Origin: Ilyomonas sp965277535
Lineage (GTDB): Bacteria > Bacteroidota > Bacteroidia > Chitinophagales > Chitinophagaceae
Reading direction: 5' to 3'
Assembly: GCA_965277535.1 (NCBI GenBank)
Contig: OZ255825.1
Coordinates: forward strand, 62,001 to 126,000
Length of the DNA: 64,000 bases
The notes under the pieces are model-generated. The model was given only the letters and a program-made list of their open reading frames with translations, was not told the DNA's origin and searched no databases. The first letter of the stretch is position 1. Each line of letters starts with the position of its first letter. Positions 50,249 through 58,612 of the stretch are shown piece by piece. The translations under genes and the position numbers were made by a program.

Positions 50249-53038
50249 ATGAAAACTGCGCTGCTCCTTTTGATTGTGATGTTGTTTGCTACTTCGTTGC
50301 TTGCACAGCACGCACAAATCAAGGGAACCATTACCGATACCATCAACAAACAAAAGATGGAACATGCTTCGGTTTTGCTTTTGCACAAAAAAGATTCGGT
50401 GTTGTATCAGTTTACAAGAAGCAATGGGGAAGGAAATTTCGCTTTTCAAAAAGCCGATACCGGCAAGTATATTTTACTCATCTCGCAAAACACGTATGCC
50501 GATTATGTAGATACGCTTGTGATAAAAGATTCATCGAATATCAATTTGGGCAACATTGCGCTTACCCTCAAAGCGAACATTTTAAAAGAAGTTGTGGTAA
50601 GGCAACAAATTGCTGCCATGCGCATGAAAGGTGATACCACAGAATACGTTGCCGATAGCTTTAAAGTAGCGCCCGGCGCATCGGTTGAAGACATGCTAAA
50701 GAAGCTGCCCGGCGTTCAGGTTGATAAAGATGGAAAGATAACGGCGCAAGGCGAAAAAGTGCAAAAAGTGCTGGTAGATGGCGAAGAGTTTTTTGGTGAT
50801 GATCCAACCCTTGCAACGCGCAATATACAAGCTGATGCCATTGATAAAGTGCAGGTGTATGATAAAAAAAGCGACCAGGCGACCTTTACCGGAATTGATG
50901 ATGGACAAAAAACAAAAACAATCAATTTAAAACTGAAAGAAGATAAAAAGAAAGGCTATTTCGGTAAGATTGATCTGGCTTCCAACTTCAAAGACCGCTG
51001 GAACAACAGCGCGATGATTAATAACTTTAAGGGCAAAACCAAAGTATCAGCTTATGGCATTGTAAGCAATACCGGCAAAACGGGTTTGGATTGGAATGAA
51101 CAGGATAAATATGGCAGCGGAAACGGAATGGAATACAATGATGACTTTGGCGGCTTTATGGTTTGGGGTGACAATGATGATTTGTCAAATGGTAATTTTA
51201 ATGGTCAGGGTGTACCAAAAAGCTGGAGTGGTGGTATTAATGGTTCGCAAAAATGGGACGATGAAAAGCAACACGCCAATGGCAGTTACAAATACACAAA
51301 GCTGGATGTGGATGGCACCAGTCAAACCATTGCCCAATCTCTTTTGCCGGGCAATGCTTCTTTTATCAACCGTGAAAATTCATCGTTTTTCAGCTCGCGC
51401 GACAGGCATTCTTTGAACGGTTTGTATGAATTTCAAATAGATAGTTCAACTTCAACAAAAATAACTGCTACGGGCTATACGGGAACTTCAAAAGCGTTCA
51501 ACAGCTACAACAGCAGCAACACCAACGGCAGCGGCATACAAGTAAATAACAGCAACCGTTTTACTACCTCAAACGGCGACAATCAAAACTTAAATGCAAA
51601 TGCTATTTTCCGCAAGAAGTTTAAAAAAATTGGACGCTCGTTTTCATTTAACATCAACGAAATTATCAACAATAATTCATCAACCGGATTTTTAAAAGCA
51701 ACCGTGAATTATTACGATCCAAAAACCGGCAATTTTGTTCGCGACAGCATTACCAATCAAATGAAAGAAAACAATAGCAAAGTCAATACACTCAGTGCAA
51801 AAGCCGTTTATACCGAGCCGTTGACAAAGAAGTTGTATCTCGAAATGAATTACGCCATCAGAAGCAACACGAGCACATCAGAAAGGCTTTCATTCGACAG
51901 CACAAATAACGGCAAATACGAATCGCTGAATCCTTTGTACAGCAATCAATACCGCTTTGATGTGCTTACCAACACAGGCGGACTGGCATTTCGTTACAAT
52001 AGCAAAAAAGTAACGGCATCTGCTGGCAGTGATGCTGGTTTTACGCATTTTTACCAAAAAGATTTGTTGGCTGATACCAATTATACAAGGCGTTATGTGA
52101 ATTTTTATCCCCGCGCTAATCTTACTTTAAAATTAGAAGGCAATACACGCATTAACATCAATTACAATGGCAACACACATCAGCCTTCCATAACTCAAAT
52201 TCAACCTTTGCAAGACAATACCAATCCATTGTTAGTGTACTTGGGAAACAGTGCGTTGAAGCAATCCTTCTCTCACCAGTTCAATATGAATTTTAATAAA
52301 TACAATGTTTTTAAAGAGCGGGGAATCTGGATGTGGGCTTCTTTCAATACCACTTCACACGACATTGTTACCAGCCAGTTTACTGATACCTCGACCGGCA
52401 AAACTACATTGCAATATATCAACGCAAATGGCAATTATAATTATAACTCAAATATTGATTTTAATAGAAAAATAAAGAAGTTGGATATAAATGTAAATGC
52501 CGGTTTCGGAATGAATGGTTCACAATACAGCAACATTGTAAATGGCGTAAGAAACACTACCAACAACAATGCGCCCGCCTTCGACATTGGCTTGTCGAAA
52601 TATAAAGAGAAGAAGTTTGACATTTGGTTGAGATCCCAGTTCAATTATAATTTTTCCAAATCAACGATTCAGCAAAACTTTACCACCAATTACTGGACGA
52701 TTGAGCACCAGTTAAACGCGAATGTTTCATTGCCCTGGCACCTGGTTATTAATACTGATTTCGATTACAATATCCGCCAGAAAACAAATGTGTTTACTAC
52801 CAACAACAACGTGTTTTTGTGGAACGCTTATTTTGGAAGACGGCTGCTGAAAAATGACAAAGCCATTATAAAAATAACAGCCAATGATATTTTGAATGAA
52901 AACAAAGGCTTCACAAGAAACATCAACAGCAACACCTTAACACAACAAAGTTATACCACGTTGCGCCGTTATTTTATGCTCGCTTTTACATGGAATTTTT
53001 CTAAAACGCCGGGTGGCACAACATCATCAAACCAATAA
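50249..53038 (+). CDS. outer-membrane beta-barrel protein, TonB-receptor-like
   Basis: 929 residues. A signal peptide ends about residue 20 (LLAQH). A carboxypeptidase-regulatory-like domain follows (AQIKGTITDTINKQKMEHAS), then a plug-like segment (ASVEDMLKKLPGVQVDKDGK, KVLVDGEEFFGDDPTLATRN, IDKVQVYDKKSDQATFTGID) and a long Asn/Ser-rich barrel of the OMP_b-brl_3 type. It has no classic TonB box that I can see. The GLPGLI gene starts 10 bases after its stop, a common pairing in this phylum. The ligand is unknown. Confidence 0.92.
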   Translation: MKTALLLLIVMLFATSLLAQHAQIKGTITDTINKQKMEHASVLLLHKKDSVLYQFTRSNGEGNFAFQKADTGKYILLISQNTYADYVDTLVIKDSSNINLGNIALTLKANILKEVVVRQQIAAMRMKGDTTEYVADSFKVAPGASVEDMLKKLPGVQVDKDGKITAQGEKVQKVLVDGEEFFGDDPTLATRNIQADAIDKVQVYDKKSDQATFTGIDDGQKTKTINLKLKEDKKKGYFGKIDLASNFKDRWNNSAMINNFKGKTKVSAYGIVSNTGKTGLDWNEQDKYGSGNGMEYNDDFGGFMVWGDNDDLSNGNFNGQGVPKSWSGGINGSQKWDDEKQHANGSYKYTKLDVDGTSQTIAQSLLPGNASFINRENSSFFSSRDRHSLNGLYEFQIDSSTSTKITATGYTGTSKAFNSYNSSNTNGSGIQVNNSNRFTTSNGDNQNLNANAIFRKKFKKIGRSFSFNINEIINNNSSTGFLKATVNYYDPKTGNFVRDSITNQMKENNSKVNTLSAKAVYTEPLTKKLYLEMNYAIRSNTSTSERLSFDSTNNGKYESLNPLYSNQYRFDVLTNTGGLAFRYNSKKVTASAGSDAGFTHFYQKDLLADTNYTRRYVNFYPRANLTLKLEGNTRININYNGNTHQPSITQIQPLQDNTNPLLVYLGNSALKQSFSHQFNMNFNKYNVFKERGIWMWASFNTTSHDIVTSQFTDTSTGKTTLQYINANGNYNYNSNIDFNRKIKKLDINVNAGFGMNGSQYSNIVNGVRNTTNNNAPAFDIGLSKYKEKKFDIWLRSQFNYNFSKSTIQQNFTTNYWTIEHQLNANVSLPWHLVINTDFDYNIRQKTNVFTTNNNVFLWNAYFGRRLLKNDKAIIKITANDILNENKGFTRNINSNTLTQQSYTTLRRYFMLAFTWNFSKTPGGTTSSNQ

Positions 53039-53047
53039 ATATCGGGT

Positions 53048-53812
53048 ATGAAATATCTTTGTATCGTAATACTGGCAAGCTTTTCAAGCGTTTGTGCTTT
53101 TGCACAACAAACTTTTATCAGCAAAGGAAAAATTGAATACGAGAAAAAAGAAAACATTTACAAAACGCTTGAAATGTTGCAGGAAGAAGAAAGCGAAGGC
53201 GATGATTCGTGGTTACAATCTATAAAGAAAAACACACCACAATTTTCGGTAACGTACTTTGATTTGTTTTTTGATGAAAACCGGAGCCTGTACAAGCCAG
53301 GCAGAGAAAACGACAATCAAAAAATGGCTATGCAATGGCTGCAAAGTCCGGCAAGTGAAAACATCATTTTTACCAATCTCACCAACGCAACTCATGTATC
53401 CCAAAAGAATATTTATGGCTCTTATTTTTTGATACAGGATTCAGCCCGTAAAGTCGAATGGCGCATCACGGCTGAAACCCGCGATATTGCTGGCTTTACC
53501 TGCCGCAAAGCTGTTGGCAAAATGCTTGACAGCATATATATAGTAGCCTTTTATACCGACCAAATTTTACCGGGTGGCGGGCCCGAATCGTTTCAGGGTT
53601 TGCCGGGAATGATTTTGGGCGTTGCTATCCCTCGCTTAAACACAACGTGGTTTGCAACGAAACTTGAGTTAACACCCGTTACCGACGCTAATATGCCCAC
53701 ACCTACAAAAGGTAAAAAGCAAACGGAAGCCGACTTTACTAAAACACTGCAAACCTTAATGAAAGACTGGGGCAAATGGGGCAAGCGGCGGGGGCTTCAG
53801 GCTATTATTTGA
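53048..53812 (+). CDS. GLPGLI family protein
   Basis: 254 residues, exported (signal to about 20, VCAFAQ). The naming motif appears as GPESFQGLPGMILGVAIPR. The upstream part holds DIAGFTCRKAVGKML, where one Cys and neighbouring aromatic residues recur in the family. The function of GLPGLI proteins is unknown; many follow an outer-membrane barrel gene as here, suggesting they act together in the envelope. Confidence 0.93.
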   Translation: MKYLCIVILASFSSVCAFAQQTFISKGKIEYEKKENIYKTLEMLQEEESEGDDSWLQSIKKNTPQFSVTYFDLFFDENRSLYKPGRENDNQKMAMQWLQSPASENIIFTNLTNATHVSQKNIYGSYFLIQDSARKVEWRITAETRDIAGFTCRKAVGKMLDSIYIVAFYTDQILPGGGPESFQGLPGMILGVAIPRLNTTWFATKLELTPVTDANMPTPTKGKKQTEADFTKTLQTLMKDWGKWGKRRGLQAII

Positions 53813-53938
53813 TTTAGTAATTTTAATAATTATAATCCGAATTTAAAAAGGTGTCGGATGATACGCACGTCATTCCGTCCGCCGCGTCGAGACTCTCAAC
53901 AGATAATAGAAGTTACATTCAAATTCGCGAGGTCATCG

Positions 53939-54008
53939 TCATTCCGCAAATGCCCTCAACACGGTCTTTCGCTTTCATCGTAATAGCGAGGGCTTTGTGC
54001 GGAATCTG
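53939..54008 (+). repeat. 70-75-base TTCCGC element, copy B
   Basis: It starts TCATTCCGCAAATGCCCTC and ends GAGGGCTTTGTGCGGAATC. With the inverted copy C it occupies most of the 371-base gap 53813-54184, which contains no gene. Confidence 0.85.
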
Positions 54009-54082
54009 ATGACCGAATAATAATATTGTTTGAATATTGTAAAGATGTTTACGACATAATAATCGGTCTATACTTGTAAGAG

Positions 54083-54154
54083 CAGATTCCGCACAAAGCC
54101 CTCGCTAATTTGATTATTGTTTCCGTCATCGTATTGAGGGCATTTGCGGAATGA
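54083..54154 (-). repeat. 70-75-base TTCCGC element, copy C (inverted)
   Basis: It starts CAGATTCCGCACAAAGCCC and ends GAGGGCATTTGCGGAATGA. It is inverted relative to copy B, 74 bases away, so B and C could form a long hairpin between the convergent GLPGLI and dacB genes. Confidence 0.85.
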
Positions 54155-54184
54155 CGAGATACTTCATTTTCAAAACGAATATAA

Positions 54185-55600
54185 TTATTTCTTTAGCTCA
54201 TTCAACACTCTGTACATTTTGTCAATTACGCTTTCGGTTGAGCCATCATAATTATTTACAATGATAGAAAACGCATACTCCTTGCCATTCGATGCTTTTT
54301 GATAACCCGAAAATGCTTTCACACCTGAGATGGTTCCTGTTTTCATGTGCATGTTGTTTACAATGGGTAAAGCATTGTAAAAGGTGGCAAACCAAGGTTT
54401 GGTTTTGGCATAATTTAAAGCTTTTACCAAAGCCTCAGTGGTTACACGCGTTCCTGCCGATAAGCCACTGCCATCGGTTATTTTGATGGCACTTCGCTCA
54501 ATGCCTTTGGCAATCCAAAATTGTTTTAAAATTTTTACGCCTTCATCGGTTGAGCCCCATCCGGTTTGTTGCAAAGCCATTGTTTTTATAAAATCTTCAC
54601 CGTATAAATTGATGCTTTTTTTCATGAAAAAATAAACAAGACTGTCCATGGTTGGCGAGTAAATAGAACCGAGTAAACTGTCATAATGAGGCAGCTTTTG
54701 GTTTTGCACTAAAAAATCCAATGAGGTTTGAAACCCGCAATGGCAGCCAATTCTATTCTCTGCCAACCCTTTTTTTAATGCCGAAATAAAAGGTGTGAAA
54801 GGCTCCGGCAATGAGCCGGAAACAGTAAACGGCCCACCTTGCGGAATGCTACCTTCAATAATCCCGACCTCACTGTTTGGCGGTAAAAAAATTTCACTGT
54901 TATCACCGGTTCCTTTTGCGGCAGTTGTAAGCTGATTGATGAATGTAACGTTATCGGATTGCGGCTGTATCGTTTTGATTTCCGGTTTGTCGCCCAGTCT
55001 TTTCGCGGGTAACAATTTCATATCATACTGGTTTTCGTACCAGTTTAATCCCCAGCTTCCGGCGCCGTAATAATTGCCCATGTCCTCCCAGCTCCAACCG
55101 CCAGGAAGCGCATTGGGACTGAATTTGGAAGCATCCAAAATAATTTGTCCGTTGATTGTGTTGATGCCTTTTTGCCGAAGAATCGCAGCCATTGTTTTCA
55201 TTAAACTATCTGCGCCCGTTTGCGCGTAACGCCAGCTTCCGGTGCTGGGGTCTCCACTTCCAACTATGAATAGATTGCCGTTTAGAACGCTGTCATTAAT
55301 ACTTCCTGAAAAACCGATTTCGGTTTTGTATTGATAATCTTTTCCCAGCAAATCCAAAACTGCAATGGAAGTAAATACTTTCATGTTGCTGGCAGGTGCA
55401 AGGCCATACTGATCGTTGAAATGATAAATGATTTTCCCTGCTTCATCGGCAACGGTGAGGCTTGCAATGGCATGTTTTAACTGACTGTCATCAACAAACA
55501 TTTTCATCGCAGTTGCCACCCTTTTTTCAATTGGTTGCGATTGGCTTTTGCAAACGATCAATCCTATAAAAAAGGAGCAGAACAAAACTTTATAACCCAT
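54185..55600 (-). CDS. dacB: D-alanyl-D-alanine carboxypeptidase/endopeptidase (PBP4, S13 family)
   Basis: 471 residues, exported (signal VLFCSFFIGLIVCKSQSQ). It trims or cuts peptidoglycan stem peptides in the periplasm. The active-site SxxK is in GLAPASNMKVFTSIAVL, the second motif in ITDGSGLSAGTRV, and KTG in NMHMKTGTISGVKAFSGY. The long insert between the first two motifs is typical of PBP4. It is read alone. Confidence 0.94.
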   Translation of the reverse strand: MGYKVLFCSFFIGLIVCKSQSQPIEKRVATAMKMFVDDSQLKHAIASLTVADEAGKIIYHFNDQYGLAPASNMKVFTSIAVLDLLGKDYQYKTEIGFSGSINDSVLNGNLFIVGSGDPSTGSWRYAQTGADSLMKTMAAILRQKGINTINGQIILDASKFSPNALPGGWSWEDMGNYYGAGSWGLNWYENQYDMKLLPAKRLGDKPEIKTIQPQSDNVTFINQLTTAAKGTGDNSEIFLPPNSEVGIIEGSIPQGGPFTVSGSLPEPFTPFISALKKGLAENRIGCHCGFQTSLDFLVQNQKLPHYDSLLGSIYSPTMDSLVYFFMKKSINLYGEDFIKTMALQQTGWGSTDEGVKILKQFWIAKGIERSAIKITDGSGLSAGTRVTTEALVKALNYAKTKPWFATFYNALPIVNNMHMKTGTISGVKAFSGYQKASNGKEYAFSIIVNNYDGSTESVIDKMYRVLNELKK

Positions 55601-55663
55601 GGCCCGAAAATAAGCACCGCTTTGAAATAATCATTTTATCCTTTTGCTTTTGTGGAAACAAAA

Positions 55664-55671
55664 TAGTTTTG
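55664..55671 (+). promoter_or_regulatory. -7 promoter box of cinA
   Basis: TAGTTTTG, a TAnnTTTG match, 44 bases before the ATG at 55716. Confidence 0.45.
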
Positions 55672-55715
55672 CGGTATTGCTAATTGATTAATAAACCCAA
55701 CTTATTTAAACAAGT

Positions 55716-56984
55716 ATGAATGAAATTACAGCCTCGATTATTACTATTGGCGATGAGCTTTTAATAGGACAAGTGATAGACACCAACAGCGCATGGATGG
55801 CGCAGGAACTGAATAAAATTGGCGTATGGCTGAAGCGAAGAGTTGCTGTTGGCGATGTGTGGGATGAGATTTGGCAGGCATTAGACGAAGAAGCGAAAGA
55901 TGCTCACATTATTTTAATTACAGGCGGCTTAGGTCCAACGGCTGATGACATTACCAAACCTGTTTTGAACCAATACTTTGGTGGCAAACTGGTTATGGAT
56001 GAAAAGGCTTTATTAAACGTGAAAAACATTTTTGAAAAAGCATTGAAGCGCCCTTTGCTCGAAGTTAATCTTAAGCAAGCTGAAGTGCCGGATGTGTGTA
56101 CGGTCATACAAAATACACGCGGCACTGCACCGGGAATGTGGTTTGAACAGGAAGGAAAAATTGTGGTGAGTATGCCTGGCGTGCCGTATGAAATGAAAGA
56201 GATGATGGCGGGTTATGTGCTGCCTCATTTACAGCAACATTTTCAACTGCCCTTCATCACTCACAGAACTTTTGTTACGTTTGGTTTGGGCGAGTCTTTT
56301 TTATCTGAAAAAATACAACCGGTTGAAGCAAAGTTACCTCCACACATCAAGCTGGCTTATCTTCCCAACTTAGGCATCGTGCGGCTTCGCTTTACAGCAA
56401 AAGGCAATGATAAAACAAAGCTGGATGAGGATTTAGATGCTATTGAAGCACAACTCTTGCCTTTGATTAAAGATGTGTTGGTAACTAAAAAAGACATCAG
56501 CATGGAAAAGGTAATCGGCAATTTGCTGGATGAGCGAAAGCAAACGGTGGGCACTGCTGAAAGCTGCACAGGCGGTTACATTTCGCACTTGTTTACTGCC
56601 AACGAAAATTCATCTTCCTACTTTACCGGCGGTATTGTTTGTTACGATAAAAAAGTGAAAGAACAAGTGTTGCGTGTCGATAAAAAATTACTGGATGAAA
56701 AAGGAACCGTTGATAAAGAAGTGGCTGAGCAAATGATTAGAGGAACATTAGACGTTATAAAGAGTGATTTTGCCGTTGCGGTAACCGGTTTGATGGGACC
56801 CGGAAGAGGTGACGAAGACAAACCCGTTGGCACTACATGGATTGCTGTTGGCGATAAAAACAAAATTGTTGCAAAAGAATTTCATTTCAGGTTTGACAGG
56901 AAACGAAATATCGAATTAACTGCTATGAATGCAATGAATATGCTTCGCGTGTTTATTCTCGAAAATGAGCCAGAAAAGGAGTAA
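55716..56984 (+). CDS. cinA: CinA family nicotinamide-nucleotide amidohydrolase
   Basis: 422 residues with two domains. The N-terminal molybdopterin-binding-like domain (1-170) has ASIITIGDELLIGQVIDTNS and ILITGGLGPTADDITKP. The C-terminal amidase domain (about 260-415) has TVGTAESCTGGYISHLFTAN and VAVTGLMGPGRGDEDKPVGT. Such proteins recycle damaged pyridine nucleotides, and some are linked to competence or DNA damage. Here no competence gene is adjacent. Confidence 0.94.
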   Translation: MNEITASIITIGDELLIGQVIDTNSAWMAQELNKIGVWLKRRVAVGDVWDEIWQALDEEAKDAHIILITGGLGPTADDITKPVLNQYFGGKLVMDEKALLNVKNIFEKALKRPLLEVNLKQAEVPDVCTVIQNTRGTAPGMWFEQEGKIVVSMPGVPYEMKEMMAGYVLPHLQQHFQLPFITHRTFVTFGLGESFLSEKIQPVEAKLPPHIKLAYLPNLGIVRLRFTAKGNDKTKLDEDLDAIEAQLLPLIKDVLVTKKDISMEKVIGNLLDERKQTVGTAESCTGGYISHLFTANENSSSYFTGGIVCYDKKVKEQVLRVDKKLLDEKGTVDKEVAEQMIRGTLDVIKSDFAVAVTGLMGPGRGDEDKPVGTTWIAVGDKNKIVAKEFHFRFDRKRNIELTAMNAMNMLRVFILENEPEKE

Positions 56985-57103
56985 ACAATTGTTATCTATC
57001 AAACCTTTATTTTTGGCTTTATAAAAGCTTGTTGTGTTTGAAGCGGAGAGTATAATAAATATCAGAACAAGCTGCAATTATCTTTCTTTACTAAAAATGT
57101 TTT

Positions 57104-58471
57104 ATGGCAATTGTTGATGTTATAATGCCAAAACTGGGCGAAAGCATTATGGAAGCTACCATTTTGAAATGGCATAAAAAACCAGGCGATGCGGTTGCCA
57201 GCGATGAAACGCTTTTAGACATTGCCACTGATAAAGTGGACAGCGAAGTGCCATCAACAGCCAGCGGCATTGTTACCGAATTGCTATACAAAGAAAACGA
57301 TGTAGTATCCATCGGTTCAACCATTGTTCGCATTGAAACAAACGGCAAAACCAAAAGCAGCGAGGTGCAGGCAACTACATCAACAGTAGTTAGAGATGAG
57401 CCGGAAGAAGAAATACAAGTGCCGTATGCACCGCAGCCCAAACCCGTGCTGCCAGCGGCTTCCGGCAACATCAACCGTTTTTATTCACCCCTTGTTTTAA
57501 CAATTGCTAACAGCGAAGGCATAGCGTTGACAGAACTGGAAACGATACCCGGAACCGGCGCGGATAATCGGGTAACGAAGAAGGATATTCTGGCGTATCT
57601 CGAGAACAAAAAAAGAAATACTTTATTGCAAAGGGAGTCAACCGGAATAGAGTCAAAATTGGTGCAAAACCAAGAGGAGTCAACAACCGTTCAACAGCCG
57701 GTTTCATCAACCCAAAAACAAAAAGAACCTGAAGTTGAAGCGGCTAAAAATTGGGGAAGTAATGTTGAGATTATTGAGATGGATAGAATGCGCAAGCTGA
57801 TAGCCAAACACATGGTTGACAGTAAGCAAACCAGCGCGCATGTTACTTCGTTTTCAGAAGCCGACGTTACCAACATGGTGTTGTGGCGCAACAAAGTAAA
57901 ACACGATTTTGAAAAGAAAGAAGGCACAAAAATTACGTTCACGCCCTTGTTTATTGAGTGCATCATCAAAGCGATAAAACAATACCCTATCATCAATAGT
58001 TCGGTAGATGGCGACAACATCATTATAAAAAAAGACATCAACATTGGAATGGCAACTGCTTTGCCGAATGGTAACTTAATTGTGCCCGTGATTCGCAATG
58101 CTGATTACATGAATTTAATTGGCTTAACCAAATCGGTAAACACATTGGCCAGCAATGCCCGTAACGGCAAATTAAAACCTGATGATACCAAAGACGGTAC
58201 GTTTACGTTTACCAATGTCGGCACATTTGGCAGCCTCATGGGAACGCCGATTATCAATCAGCCACAAGTGGCAATCTTATCGGTTGGCATTATTAAAAAG
58301 CGGCCTGTTGTAATTGAAACCGAACAAGGGGATACATTTGGCATCCGGCACATGATGTATCTTTCCCTAAGCTACGACCATCGCATTATTGACGGCAGCA
58401 TTGGTTCTTCTTTCTTAGCTTTTGTAGCAAGAGAGATGGAAAACTGGGATGAAAAAAGAACATTGTTGTAA
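57104..58471 (+). CDS. 2-oxoacid dehydrogenase complex E2 (dihydrolipoamide acyltransferase)
   Basis: 455 residues. The lipoyl domain (1-80) has the lipoylated Lys in LLDIATDKVDSEVPSTASG. A peripheral-subunit-binding domain lies at about 125-165 (YSPLVLTIANSEGIALTELE, then NRVTKKDILAYLE). The catalytic domain ends with the active-site DHRIIDG in LSLSYDHRIIDGSIGSSFL. Pro/Gln/Thr-rich linkers join the domains. It could serve pyruvate, 2-oxoglutarate or branched-chain complexes; E1 and E3 are not in the window. It is convergent with otsAB. Confidence 0.92.
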   Translation: MAIVDVIMPKLGESIMEATILKWHKKPGDAVASDETLLDIATDKVDSEVPSTASGIVTELLYKENDVVSIGSTIVRIETNGKTKSSEVQATTSTVVRDEPEEEIQVPYAPQPKPVLPAASGNINRFYSPLVLTIANSEGIALTELETIPGTGADNRVTKKDILAYLENKKRNTLLQRESTGIESKLVQNQEESTTVQQPVSSTQKQKEPEVEAAKNWGSNVEIIEMDRMRKLIAKHMVDSKQTSAHVTSFSEADVTNMVLWRNKVKHDFEKKEGTKITFTPLFIECIIKAIKQYPIINSSVDGDNIIIKKDINIGMATALPNGNLIVPVIRNADYMNLIGLTKSVNTLASNARNGKLKPDDTKDGTFTFTNVGTFGSLMGTPIINQPQVAILSVGIIKKRPVVIETEQGDTFGIRHMMYLSLSYDHRIIDGSIGSSFLAFVAREMENWDEKRTLL

Positions 58472-58490
58472 AACTGCTTCGCAGTATTTT

Positions 58491-58605
58491 TTGAACCACA
58501 AACCTGCCTGCCGGTAGGCAGGGGCACGAAGAACACAAAGGTTCACAAAGATGAACAAAAGAGGCCTTCGTGTAAACTTTTTGCCTTTGTGTCTTCGTGG
58601 TTCAA
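58491..58605. repeat. inverted repeat with TTGAACCAC / GTGGTTCAA ends between E2 and otsAB genes
   Basis: Ends TTGAACCAC (58491-58499) and GTGGTTCAA (58597-58605), with inner matches CACAAAGG / CCTTTGTG. A 20-base palindrome, CCTGCCTGCCGGTAGGCAGG (58503-58522), splits the left arm. It may act as a terminator for the convergent genes. Confidence 0.75.
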
Positions 58606-58612
58606 ATCATCT

